64,000 nt of DNA from NCBI RefSeq assembly GCF_900115365.1, contig NZ_FOWD01000002.1:124001-188000 (forward strand), given 5' to 3'. The translations under genes were made by a program, and so were the position numbers. Under the pieces are notes generated by a model. That model did no database searches. It worked only from the letters and a program-made list of their open reading frames with translations, and was not told where the DNA came from. Of this stretch, positions 25,558 through 33,981 are shown piece after piece. Numbering within the stretch: the stretch's first letter is position 1; every line of letters begins with the position of its first letter. This DNA comes from Anaerocolumna aminovalerica. Its GTDB lineage: Bacteria; Bacillota; Clostridia; Lachnospirales; Lachnospiraceae.

Positions 25558-26028
25558 TTAACTATTATTGGAAGATGAGGAATTTTCTATTTCTTTTAAT
25601 ATAACCATTCTTTCTAACACTGTCTTATAAACCAACACAATATGGGCATCAATAAAACAATACTTATTAATTAAAAATTCATAGGTTTTTGCAATAAAGC
25701 ATACGCTCATTAAGATAATACTAATAATAGTGATAATCGGATTAATATCTTTCGTGATAAGAAAGAATGCTGCACCCAGATAAAAGAGAAAAGAAAAGAA
25801 ATAAGTTTTGCTTATACGTACCGCTAAAAATAATGCATCATTTAGCCGCTCCTGCATTTTCCTTATTGCATTTCGGTCTAGCTTTTTTAAATTCTCATAT
25901 ATATCATTATAAATTTCTTTGCTGTCAAAAGATTTATCTTCCAAGCTTTTTTGGCAAACGAAAAAATATTTATTGTATTTGTTTTCACCAAATTCTTTAC
26001 TTATTAATTTTTTAAAAACACTTGCCAT
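25558..26028 (-). CDS. Uncharacterised two-helix membrane protein
   Basis: A 156-residue protein I do not recognise. Residues 1-70 are charged and helical (KEIYNDIYENLKKLDRNAIR, KMQERLNDALFLAV), then two membrane segments at about 75-92 (TYFFSFLFYLGAAFFLIT) and 97-114 (PIITIISIILMSVCFIAK), and a C-terminus ending in serines and asparagines. The ATG at 26028 is chosen, with AGAGGG upstream; an earlier ATG at 26052 lacks a good site. It stands alone with its own terminator. Confidence 0.6.
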   Translation of the reverse strand: MASVFKKLISKEFGENKYNKYFFVCQKSLEDKSFDSKEIYNDIYENLKKLDRNAIRKMQERLNDALFLAVRISKTYFFSFLFYLGAAFFLITKDINPIITIISIILMSVCFIAKTYEFLINKYCFIDAHIVLVYKTVLERMVILKEIENSSSSNNS

Positions 26029-26681
26029 ATTCCCTCTTTTCTTGCATAACATAAAGCTTATGCATAAAATCTTTCTTACTATTTATAGTTCCCATGAAAT
26101 TAACTGTTTCCTTCCTTCTCATTAAAAATAACTTATACTTAACTTTAGTATCTGTATCTTTCAAAAAAACAACCTCTGAAATTCATGTGAATATTACCTT
26201 TTAAAGTAATAAAAAAGATAAGAAACTATCCTGTTTTTTCTTTTTCTGTTTTAAATTGTAAAAAATGTCTTTGATTAAAAATTCACAAATTGTTCATAAA
26301 TCATCCACATTATAATCATATATGTCTATTATAATAAAGTCATAGTTAATAAGTTGTACACTATATTGCTAATAAGATAATTTTTTTCATAAAATAAGCC
26401 TGGTAGTTACCCTCCCCCCTCTACCGGGCTTCTCCTCTGTCTAAACGGGGAAAGAGAGTTCCATTATCTCATATATTATCATATTTCACTTTTTTCAATC
26501 TTTGCTTATCCTATTAAAATACTTCCTGCTTTTTATTTTCATATTTTATATTTTATACACGAATATATTACATTACTTTTTCAAAAAATACAATAAATAT
26601 AATTTAACACTTTTCTTAGACATTTATTTTTGTTATAATACTTCTAGCAAAAAAGTCTAAAAAACAAATGGAGGCAAGATT
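26029..26681. other. AT-rich gene-free spacer
   Basis: A 653-base spacer before upp. It is strongly AT-rich except for a GC-rich block at 26396-26462 (see separate entry). An extended -10 element TGTTATAAT near 26632-26640 probably drives upp. No ORF with a ribosome site seen. Confidence 0.5.
26385..26463 (-). ncRNA. Possible small RNA or orphan terminator
   Basis: AAGCCTGGTAG (26396-26406) pairs with CTACCGGGCTT (26421-26431), enclosing a purine-rich loop on the reverse strand (AGGGGGGAGGG); ATTTTATG follows. No reverse-strand gene lies upstream that it could terminate. A weak TTGAAA-17-TATATG promoter-like pair sits at 26470-26498, predicting a transcript of about 80 bases. Confidence 0.25.
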
Positions 26682-27311
26682 ATGTCTAAAGTAATAATTA
26701 TGAATCATCCATTGATTCAGCACAAAATTGGAATTATGAGACGCAAAACAACTTCAACAAAAGAATTCCGTGATTTGGTTTCCGAAGTTGCCATGCTTAT
26801 ATGTTATGAAGCAACAAGAGAACTTCCCCTTGCTGAAGTAGAGATAGAAACACCTCTTGTTAAAACAATTGCTCATGAAATTGAAGGCAAAAAGCTTTGT
26901 ATCGTTCCAATCTTAAGAGCTGGTTTGCATATGGCAGATGGAATATTAAACCTGATTCCCAATGCCAAGGTTGGACACATTGGTTTATATAGAGATGAAA
27001 AAACATTAGAGCCAGTTGAATATTTTTGTAAGTTACCTGCTGATGCTGATGAGAGAGAGATCTTTGTTGTTGACCCCATGTTAGCAACAGGTGGTTCCGC
27101 AGATGCTGCTATTGCCCTATTAAAGAAAAGGGGAATCACTAAAATTCACTTCTTATGTCTTATAGCAGCACCAGAAGGTGTAAAACGTCTTACATCGGCT
27201 CATCCTGACGTTGATGTATATATTGGTGCTTTAGATGAAAGATTAAACGAAAGTGGTTATATTCTACCTGGACTTGGCGATGCCGGGGACAGAATCTATG
27301 GTACTAAATAA
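26682..27311 (+). CDS. upp: Uracil phosphoribosyltransferase
   Basis: A 209-residue enzyme making UMP from uracil and PRPP. Visible: the N-terminal [31 protein letters not shown], the PRPP-binding loop [12 protein letters not shown] near residue 128, and the uracil-site C-terminus [17 protein letters not shown]. Length is standard. A GGAGGC site precedes the ATG. It would recycle the uracil released by udp. Confidence 0.97.
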   Translation: MSKVIIMNHPLIQHKIGIMRRKTTSTKEFRDLVSEVAMLICYEATRELPLAEVEIETPLVKTIAHEIEGKKLCIVPILRAGLHMADGILNLIPNAKVGHIGLYRDEKTLEPVEYFCKLPADADEREIFVVDPMLATGGSADAAIALLKKRGITKIHFLCLIAAPEGVKRLTSAHPDVDVYIGALDERLNESGYILPGLGDAGDRIYGTK

Positions 27312-27317
27312 TATATA

Positions 27318-27346
27318 TTGACTTTTTTTTTGCAAAATGATATACT
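27318..27346 (+). promoter_or_regulatory. Sigma-A promoter of the B12-controlled operon
   Basis: TTGACT (27318-27323), 17-base spacer, TATACT (27341-27346), located about 35 bases before the cobalamin aptamer. Confidence 0.8.
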
Positions 27347-27381
27347 GACAGCGTTTATACAGCAGCTTTAAAGCTGTTTCA

Positions 27382-27584
27382 TATATCAAGTGGTCACTAT
27401 CTTCAACCCACATAAATAGTGACATAATAGGGAAACAGGTTAAAATCCTGTACGGTCTCGCCGCTGTAATTGAGGAGTTTTCTTCGGTATGTACCTTATA
27501 AGGGTAATATAATATCACTGAGCGAATGCTTGGGAAGATTCGAAGAAAATAATGATTCATAAGTCAGAATACCTGCTTGATATA
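27382..27584 (+). ncRNA. Cobalamin (B12) riboswitch aptamer
   Basis: The closing stem TATATCAAG (27382-27390) / CTTGATATA (27576-27584) encloses the family's conserved blocks in order: ATAGGGAAACAGGT with its partner ATCCTGT, CGCCGCTGTAA, ATCACTG with GGGAAG, and AAGTCAGAATACCTGC. These fit the class of adenosylcobalamin-type riboswitches. It lies upstream of a terminator at 27680-27715 and the DUF4430 and ECF genes, so B12 should turn them off. Confidence 0.93.
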
Positions 27585-27679
27585 GTACCAAGTATGCCAC
27601 GAGAATATGGTAAAAGGTACAATGACTGTCAACCGGATATTCTGGTAACAAAGTTATTGTTAATAATCTAAACTATTTT

Positions 27680-27715
27680 AGGTTCCTTTACCTTTCTGGC
27701 AAAGGAACCTTTTTA
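27680..27715 (+). terminator. Riboswitch expression-platform terminator
   Basis: AGGTTCCTTT (27680-27689) pairs perfectly with AAAGGAACCT (27701-27710), followed by TTTT. GGTAAAAGG at 27609-27617 could pair with CCTTTACC at 27685-27692 as the antiterminator (one bulge); this alternative pairing is inference. Confidence 0.85.
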
Positions 27716-27798
27716 ATTCTCCCACAAAGCCTAATGGGCAATAAAATGCCTCCCTATGAATCAAGAAGGTTCCTAAATAAGAAGGAGGAGAATAAATT

Positions 27799-28203
27799 AT
27801 GGAACAAAAAAGAAATGTTAAAAAAATTGTTGTTAGTTGTATTGCTTTGGTTGCAATAATTGCTGCTATGTTTTTTGTATATAAAACATTCATGGCAAAA
27901 CCGGTAGAGGGTTCTAAAGAAATTGTTGCAGAAGTAATATTGACAGATGGTACAAGTGAGTCCTTTAAAATTACAACAGATGCCGAATTCTTAAGAGAAG
28001 CCCTAGAAGAAGAAAAACTGATTTCCGGTACTGAAACGGATTATGGTTTATATGTTACTACAGTAAATGGTATAACAGCAGATGAATCGAAACAGGAATG
28101 GTGGAACTTTTCTCAAAAGGGAGAATCTTTAATGACAGGCGTTGATGCAACTCCAATAAATGACGGTGATCATTACGAGATAACATTAATGGTTGGGTAT
28201 TAA
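27799..28203 (+). CDS. DUF4430-domain membrane-anchored protein, B12-regulated
   Basis: A 134-residue protein with an N-terminal membrane anchor (about residues 9-27, KIVVSCIALVAIIAAMFFVY) and an extracytoplasmic domain of about 100 residues resembling DUF4430 (EIVAEVILTDGTSESFKITT, FLREALEEE, DYGLYVTTVNGI, WWNFSQKGESLMTGVDATPI, DGDHYEITLMVGY). DUF4430 is related to the C-terminal domain of eukaryotic transcobalamin and intrinsic factor. GGAGGAG precedes the ATG. Its position directly behind a cobalamin riboswitch and before an ECF S-component suggests an extracellular corrinoid-binding partner of the importer. No binding data can be read from the sequence. Confidence 0.82.
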   Translation: MEQKRNVKKIVVSCIALVAIIAAMFFVYKTFMAKPVEGSKEIVAEVILTDGTSESFKITTDAEFLREALEEEKLISGTETDYGLYVTTVNGITADESKQEWWNFSQKGESLMTGVDATPINDGDHYEITLMVGY

Positions 28204-28275
28204 ATTGTAAGTTATGTAAGGGAAAAGGAGCAATTCTTCTATTCATTAAAAATATAATGAAGAAAGAGGTGTAGG

Positions 28276-28806
28276 ATGCGTATAAAAGATATTGTTTTAA
28301 TTGGTATGTTAAGTGCTCTTTTAATTGCTGTCAAAGAAGTCCTGGCCTTTCTTCCTAATATAGAATTGGTTTCCTTGCTTATTATACTGTTCGCCTTGCT
28401 GTTACACAAAAAAACCTTGCTAATTATATCAATATTTGTTTTGCTGGAATGTTTCATTTATGGTTTTGGTTTATGGCTGATAAATTATTTCTATATTTGG
28501 TTTATACTATACTTTATTGTTCGAATTTTTAAGAGAGAACAATCCTCTTTCCATTGGGCAGTTATTTCAGGTGTTTTTGGATTGACCTTTGGAGCTCTTT
28601 GCTCCATTCCTTATTTATTTATGGGATGGTTTAATGGAAGCTTCCTTACCGGTATTCAATCCGCAATAGCTTTTTGGATTACAGGTATTCCTTTTGACAT
28701 TACACATGGAATAAGTAACTTTTTTATAACTCTGTTCTTGTTTAAACCTCTTTATAAAAATTTAAATAGAGTAATAACAAAAGAAATATATATAGATAAA
28801 GACTAA
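28276..28806 (+). CDS. ECF transporter S-component, probable cobalamin or precursor uptake
   Basis: A 176-residue membrane protein with about six helices, of the ECF S-component type: DIVLIGMLSALLIAVKEVLA, FLPNIELVSLLIILFALLL, ISGVFGLTFGALCSIPYLF, GIPFDITHGISNFFITLFLF. S-components bind the vitamin and dock onto a shared EcfAA'T energising module, which is not in this window. Co-transcription with a cobalamin riboswitch suggests a corrinoid substrate (CbrT-like), although the sequence alone does not prove it. AGAGGTG lies just before the ATG. Confidence 0.82.
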   Translation: MRIKDIVLIGMLSALLIAVKEVLAFLPNIELVSLLIILFALLLHKKTLLIISIFVLLECFIYGFGLWLINYFYIWFILYFIVRIFKREQSSFHWAVISGVFGLTFGALCSIPYLFMGWFNGSFLTGIQSAIAFWITGIPFDITHGISNFFITLFLFKPLYKNLNRVITKEIYIDKD

Positions 28807-28873
28807 ATATTTAATCCAAAGCCTTAACAAAGTTTTTTCATCTTGAAACCCTTCTTTACTTATAGATAAAAGA

Positions 28874-28906
28874 AAAAGCATGCTTTACATTCAAAGCATG
28901 CTTTTT
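28874..28906. terminator. Bidirectional terminator between the ECF and RACo-like genes
   Basis: AAGCATGCTTT (28876-28886) pairs with AAAGCATGCTT (28893-28903), with A-run before and T-run after, serving both convergent genes. Confidence 0.85.
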
Positions 28907-28924
28907 TTATAACTGGTAGATAAA

Positions 28925-30556
28925 TTAGAAATTTACAGCTTTTAAAAATTCTTCCTGAAACTCTTTACATAATGCCAACTCCAGATGCTTTATCTTTTTA
29001 CTTATACTTTCTGTCTCTGCTTTTGATATTTGGCCTAATAGTACCTTAGAGGCACCATCTAAGGCGCCATTACCAATATAATTTATTCTATCCGGCTCAA
29101 TAGGAGGCAACAGTCCAATATGAACGGCTTTCTTTAAATCAATATTACTTCCAAATGCACCTGCCAGATAAATGTAATTTAATTGTGAATTAGATAATTC
29201 CGCTTCTTTTAATAGAAGCATGATTCCTGTATAAATCGCTCCTTTGGCCAGTTGGAGTTCTCTGATATCCTTCTGGGTTAAGATAACTTCTTTGTCATGA
29301 TGTTTCCATAAGGTAACATAATTATTGTCACCCTCCTGCCCTAACAAGCGGCCTGTTTCATCCATTATATGATTATTTAACAATTCAGAAATTGCTTCTA
29401 TTACTCCTGATCCACAGATACCAATGGGATAAATGTCACCTATTTCACCAACAGCTTTCCCGTTCCTATTCATACTGTAGGTTAAGGCACTGCCTTTCTC
29501 CGGTCCAATCAATTCAACTTCAATCAAGTTATTCCTGATATTTACCTTTGATATAGCTCCTTCTATTGCCCGCATACCCTGATGCAAAGAAGCACCTTCA
29601 AAGGCAGGGCCTGCTGCTGTTGAACATACCATAAGCTCCCCCTCCTTTGCAAGAACAATCTCACCGTTGGTTCCAATATCTACAAGAAGATGGTTTCCTT
29701 TTGCATGATTCAAATCTTTAGCAAGAATGCAGCCTAGTGTATCAGAACCTACATGACCTGCAATTCCAGGCATTACATATACTTGCCCGTTAGGATGCAT
29801 TTGAAAACCTACATCAGAAGCTTTTAGTTTTACACCTTCGTAAGATATCCCTTGAAAGGGTACCTTTGCCAGTTTCTCAACAGATTTTCCTAAAAACAGA
29901 TGGGACATGGTTGTATTTGCCGTGATAACAGCAGCCTCTATTTGGTTTGTATTAATATTATGCTCTGCTGACAAACGTAATAATAAGGTATTACAGCACT
30001 CCCGAATTAGATAAGCCAGCCTTCTAACATTATCACCACTGCTGTTGGCATAAGTAATTCTGGTTATTACATCTGCTCCATATAAGCTTTGAGGATTCTT
30101 AGTACTGATTTCATCAATAAACTCTTTCCGATCCAGATTCCACAATCGGACTGCTACTGATGTTGTTCCTATATCCAAAGCAATACCATAATGCTCCTTC
30201 GCTAAGGAATTTGTCAACAGATTCCCAAAGCTATCCTCTATCTTATCTTCTTTTCTGCTGACCTGGCTCTGCTTTTCTTTTTTGCCGGAAATAATAACAC
30301 AGGTATCTTCTGTAATGGTAAAACAGCAAGTTAAACGAATGCCTGAATTACGTTCCTCTTCTGTAAGGAGCTTCCGTTCTTCTTTGCTGTACTTTCTGTT
30401 GTTACCTTTTGTAATCATTGCCTTACATTTACCACAAGTTCTATTCCCGGAACAAACACCTCCAAAATCAATTCCATTCTCCATGGCTGCATGAAACAAA
30501 TTGCTGCCTGCATTGATTTGAATTTTTTTATTCATAGGTAAAAAGGTTACAAGCAT
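28925..30556 (-). CDS. RACo-like corrinoid-protein reductive activator (2Fe-2S plus ASKHA/DUF4445)
   Basis: A 543-residue protein. Residues about 1-90 are a [2Fe-2S] ferredoxin domain (FGGVCSGNRTCGKCKAMI and RLTCC give the four cysteines). After a linker, a large ASKHA-type domain follows: GIALDIGTTSVAVRLW near residue 124, ITANTTMSHLFLG, LLVDIGTNGEIVL, STAAGPAFEGASL and IYLAGAFGSNI, with nucleotide-site glycines intact. This is the architecture of RACo, which uses ATP to reduce inactive Co(II) corrinoid proteins to Co(I). The ATG at 30556 has GGGAGAGG upstream. No corrinoid protein or methyltransferase lies nearby; the only B12 context is the riboswitch operon next door. Confidence 0.85.
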   Translation of the reverse strand: MLVTFLPMNKKIQINAGSNLFHAAMENGIDFGGVCSGNRTCGKCKAMITKGNNRKYSKEERKLLTEEERNSGIRLTCCFTITEDTCVIISGKKEKQSQVSRKEDKIEDSFGNLLTNSLAKEHYGIALDIGTTSVAVRLWNLDRKEFIDEISTKNPQSLYGADVITRITYANSSGDNVRRLAYLIRECCNTLLLRLSAEHNINTNQIEAAVITANTTMSHLFLGKSVEKLAKVPFQGISYEGVKLKASDVGFQMHPNGQVYVMPGIAGHVGSDTLGCILAKDLNHAKGNHLLVDIGTNGEIVLAKEGELMVCSTAAGPAFEGASLHQGMRAIEGAISKVNIRNNLIEVELIGPEKGSALTYSMNRNGKAVGEIGDIYPIGICGSGVIEAISELLNNHIMDETGRLLGQEGDNNYVTLWKHHDKEVILTQKDIRELQLAKGAIYTGIMLLLKEAELSNSQLNYIYLAGAFGSNIDLKKAVHIGLLPPIEPDRINYIGNGALDGASKVLLGQISKAETESISKKIKHLELALCKEFQEEFLKAVNF

Positions 30557-30579
30557 AGGCCTCTCCCTCCCCGAAATTA

Positions 30580-30609
30580 AAAAAGGTTATCCATAAGGAT
30601 AACCTTTTT
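30580..30609 (-). terminator. Terminator of the cold-shock gene
   Basis: AAAAAGGTTATCC (30580-30592) pairs with GGATAACCTTTTT (30597-30609), four-base loop, T-run on the reverse strand. Confidence 0.85.
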
Positions 30610-30718
30610 AACCAATTCCGTTTTAAAACAATATATCTAATTCTTAATAAAAACTTTTAAAAATAATAATTCTTAAAATTTATATATCAGAAAAAGGCAC
30701 ATCGAAAAACTTGGTTAA

Positions 30719-30919
30719 TTATAATTTGATTACGTTTGTAGCCTGAGGTCCCTTAGCACCTTGAACAACGTCAAATTGAACTTCTTGTCCTTCTTCAAGA
30801 GACTTGAAGCCGTCCATGTTAAGACCTGAATAATGTACGAATACATCGTTTCCTTGTTCGTCGGAGATAAATCCGAAACCTTTTTGATTGTTAAACCATT
30901 TTACTGTACCTTTGTTCAT
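30719..30919 (-). CDS. csp: Cold-shock protein, CspA family
   Basis: A 66-residue single OB-fold RNA/DNA-binding protein. RNP1 (KGFGFIS) and RNP2 (DVFVHYS) are perfect, and the C-terminus [14 protein letters not shown] is standard. It melts structured mRNA and acts as an RNA chaperone. TTGGAGG precedes the ATG. A consensus promoter lies about 85 bases upstream, giving an mRNA leader of about 80 bases, common for csp genes. Confidence 0.96.
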   Translation of the reverse strand: MNKGTVKWFNNQKGFGFISDEQGNDVFVHYSGLNMDGFKSLEEGQEVQFDVVQGAKGPQATNVIKL

Positions 30920-31004
30920 GTTAATTCCTCCAAAAAAAATAATAAAATACTGCTATAAATTATAACAGTTATTGATAGTGTATGCACTTTCATGCAACAT
31001 ATTC

Positions 31005-31033
31005 ATAATATCACTCTTTGTTCAATCTGTCAA
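31005..31033 (-). promoter_or_regulatory. Sigma-A promoter of csp
   Basis: On the reverse strand TTGACA (31028-31033), 17-base spacer, TATTAT (31005-31010). Confidence 0.8.
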
Positions 31034-31339
31034 ACATTATTTTGGTAATTTTAAGGTGATTACTATGTAATATGTATAAATTTAATAAATAATTATATAT
31101 TATTTTATAACTTTTATAAAAAATTCTGGCTATTTTATGTAGTTCAAATTTGCAAGATTCTCTATTTTCTATTTTTTATTTACAATTTAAGTTCTCAGTT
31201 TACAACAAACTTCTTATTATATCCCTACCTATTACGGAAAACATACTATAAAGTATTCACAGTTTTTTAGTAAGGGGATATTCTGCTTTTCTAATAAATA
31301 TTCTAATTTATTGAACCAACTGAAATTTAATATATTATA
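31034..31339. other. AT-rich gene-free spacer
   Basis: Between the csp promoter and the DUF1294 gene. I see no ORF, hairpin or promoter of note. Confidence 0.5.
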
Positions 31340-31612
31340 TTATTTATTGAATAAAAAAATAAGCAGTATAGTTTGTACCATCAAAATCAGAGGCATACCT
31401 ATAACAAATGCTGTATGTTTTGTTTTATGGCGGAATACTTTCATTCCTAATACGGAACCTGCACTGCCGCCTATAACAGCTATAAAGAACAAGGTTTTCT
31501 CTTTTATCCTCCACTGATTGCTCTTTGCCTTCTTTTTATCCACACCCATACTAAAAAAACCAACCAAATTTATTAATATAAGATATATTACTGCTATATA
31601 TATAACTTCCAT
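31340..31612 (-). CDS. DUF1294-family small membrane protein
   Basis: A 90-residue protein with two or three hydrophobic helices. The segment NLVGFFSMGVDKKKAKSNQW followed by RIKEKTLFFIAVIGGSAGSV and GMKVFRHKTKHTAFVIGMP is the DUF1294 pattern. Function unknown; the domain is sometimes fused to cold-shock domains in other bacteria, and here a csp gene is the nearest downstream gene on the same strand. Confidence 0.85.
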   Translation of the reverse strand: MEVIYIAVIYLILINLVGFFSMGVDKKKAKSNQWRIKEKTLFFIAVIGGSAGSVLGMKVFRHKTKHTAFVIGMPLILMVQTILLIFLFNK

Positions 31613-31666
31613 GTCAGAACCTTTCTAAATAAAAGCTAAAATATTACTCACTTATAAACTAAATTA

Positions 31667-31732
31667 GCCTTCGAGAGCAAGGGGATTCCTATGAATTTCC
31701 TAAATCATATAAAACATCCCCTACTCCCGAAG
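31667..31732 (-). terminator. Terminator-like hairpin after aspS
   Basis: On the reverse strand GCCTTCGGGAGTAGGGGAT pairs imperfectly with ATCCCCTTGCTCTCGAAGGC around a 27-base AT-rich loop; a weak T-rich tract follows. Confidence 0.6.
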
Positions 31733-31772
31733 GCCTCATTTTTCATATCATTGGTAAAGGGGTTCTTATTAA

Positions 31773-33563
31773 CTATTCAGCCTCTTCAACAACCCCAATT
31801 CCAAGTTCATCAAGTTGTTTTTGATCAACAACGTTTGGTGCATCTGTCATTAAACAGGAAGCATCTTTTACTTTAGGGAAGGCAATTACATCACGAATGC
31901 TGTCTTCTTTTGCCATAAGCATAACCAGACGATCTAAGCCGTAGGCTAGTCCTGCGTGAGGCGGAACACCATATTTGAAAGCGTTTAGCAGGAACCCAAA
32001 ACGGTCATAGGCATCTTCTTTGGAAAAACCAAGTACTTCAAACATTTTTTCCTGCACATCGTTCTGATAAATTCTCACACTGCCGCCGCCGATCTCTGTT
32101 CCGTTTAATACAATGTCATAGGCTTTAGCTCTTACTTTACCCGGTTCCGTATCGATTAAATGCAAGTCTTCTTCCATTGGCATAGTGAATGGATGATGTT
32201 TTGCTGTATACCTTCCTTCTTCTTTTGAGTACTCTAATAATGGGAATTCGGTTACCCATAAGAATTTGTATTCCTCTTTATTTAATAGGTCCAGATTTCT
32301 GGCAATCTCTAATCTTAGATTTCCTAATACATCAAATACAACATCCTCTTCATCTGCTGCAAATAATAATAAGTCACCAGGTTTACCGGACATGGCAGCT
32401 ACTAAGTTTGATAATTCTTCTTCTGTCATAAACTTTGCAAAGGAGGATTTATAAGTTCCATCACTGTTTACTGCAAGGTATGCTAAGCCTTTTGCTCCAT
32501 AACCTTTTGCATATTCTACTAATGCATCGATTTTCTTTCTTGGCATTTCGCCTTGTCCTTCTGCATTAATACCGCGAACTGAACCGCCCTTTTCCAAAGC
32601 ACTTGTAAATACAGAGAAACCGCAGCCCTTTACTGTTTCAGATACATTCTTTAGTTCCATGCCAAAACGAATATCCGGTTTATCGGAACCAAAACGATCC
32701 ATTGCTTCTGCATAGGTCATTCTTTGAATAGGAAGTTGTACATCCACTCCGATAGTCTCTTTGAATAATTTCTGTAATAACCTTTCATTTACATCAATTA
32801 CGTCATCAACATCAACAAAAGATAATTCCATATCTATCTGGGTAAATTCCGGCTGTCTGTCAGCACGTAAGTCTTCATCACGGAAGCACTTAACGATTTG
32901 GAAATATCTATCGTAACCGGAGCACATAAGCAATTGTTTAAATAACTGGGGTGACTGTGGCAATGCATAGAAATTACCCGGATGAACACGGCTGGGAACT
33001 AAATAATCTCTTGCTCCTTCCGGCGTACTTTTGGTAAGCATTGGAGTCTCAATTTCTAAGAATCCTTCTTCTGCCAAAAAACTACGGGTTAAAGTAGCAA
33101 CTTTACTTCTCATAATCAGATTCTTTTGTAAGTCCGGTCTTCTTAAATCCAGATATCTATATTTTAATCTTAGATCTTCTTTTGTCTTACTATCTTCTTC
33201 AATAGGGAACGGCGGTGTCTCAGCTTCTGAAAGAATGCGAAGTTCTGTAGCTCTTACTTCTATATCGCCGGTAGCAAGATTTTCATTAACAGCACCGGAA
33301 CGAGCTTCCACCCTTCCAACTACCGCAATAACAAATTCGCTTCTTAGTTTCTCAGCTTTTGCAAATCCTTCTGCACCTATATCGTTTTCCTCAAATATAA
33401 TTTGAAGGATACCGGAACGGTCCCTTAAATCCAAGAAAATAATTCCACCTTTGTTTCTGCTTTTTTGTACCCATCCCATTACGGTAATAGTTTCACCGAT
33501 ATTGGTCTTAGACACTTCTGTACATCTATGGCTTCTGTTTAAGCCCTTCATTGATTCAGCCAT
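31773..33563 (-). CDS. aspS: Aspartyl-tRNA synthetase
   Basis: A 596-residue class II synthetase of the bacterial type. Order: N-terminal anticodon-binding OB fold (GETITVMGWVQKSRNKGGII, FLDLRDRSGILQI), motif 2 region (FQIVKCFRDEDLRADRQPEF), GAD insertion domain, and motif 3 (GLAYGLDRLVML). The ATG at 33563 follows AGGAGG by six bases; the in-frame extension upstream is untranslated. No T-box leader is seen. A probable promoter lies at 33675-33704. Confidence 0.97.
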   Translation of the reverse strand: MAESMKGLNRSHRCTEVSKTNIGETITVMGWVQKSRNKGGIIFLDLRDRSGILQIIFEENDIGAEGFAKAEKLRSEFVIAVVGRVEARSGAVNENLATGDIEVRATELRILSEAETPPFPIEEDSKTKEDLRLKYRYLDLRRPDLQKNLIMRSKVATLTRSFLAEEGFLEIETPMLTKSTPEGARDYLVPSRVHPGNFYALPQSPQLFKQLLMCSGYDRYFQIVKCFRDEDLRADRQPEFTQIDMELSFVDVDDVIDVNERLLQKLFKETIGVDVQLPIQRMTYAEAMDRFGSDKPDIRFGMELKNVSETVKGCGFSVFTSALEKGGSVRGINAEGQGEMPRKKIDALVEYAKGYGAKGLAYLAVNSDGTYKSSFAKFMTEEELSNLVAAMSGKPGDLLLFAADEEDVVFDVLGNLRLEIARNLDLLNKEEYKFLWVTEFPLLEYSKEEGRYTAKHHPFTMPMEEDLHLIDTEPGKVRAKAYDIVLNGTEIGGGSVRIYQNDVQEKMFEVLGFSKEDAYDRFGFLLNAFKYGVPPHAGLAYGLDRLVMLMAKEDSIRDVIAFPKVKDASCLMTDAPNVVDQKQLDELGIGVVEEAE

Positions 33564-33981
33564 GTTAATCCTCCTATTTCCTATTGTCAAAACAGATATA
33601 GCCATCTGCTGCTCTATTTTTCTCATAACCTTATTACTGCATGGCAAGTGTTATATTATAAAAAACTCTTATGCTATCATATCACTCATGGCTAAGAATA
33701 GTCAATATTTTTCTGGCATTTATAACTCTATTCCACCTTGCTTCCATGTATCTAATAAAATTCCGATTTTTCATATTGTTTTATTGGATTTAGTGTCCCA
33801 CCCCAGCTATTACGCCATTCTTAATTACAGGTATAAGCCAAAAAAAGAACACCCTTGCAAATATTGCTCCGTCTATGTAAAACTGCATACATAAATGTAA
33901 GGATGTTCTTTCTTATGATAAATCCTTTGTATTATAATTTTCCTAATACTTAGGATTGTTCTTATTACTTAAAACTCTCTG
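33564..33981. other. Spacer with the aspS promoter and aminopeptidase terminator
   Basis: A 418-base spacer. The reverse strand has TTGACT (33699-33704), 18-base spacer, TATGAT (33675-33680) before aspS, and a terminator at 33840-33912. No gene seen. Confidence 0.55.
33840..33912 (-). terminator. Terminator of the M18 aminopeptidase gene
   Basis: On the reverse strand AAGAACATCCTTACA pairs with TGCAAGGGTGTTCTT (two wobbles or mismatches) and is followed by TTTTT. The loop is about 35 bases long. Confidence 0.7.
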
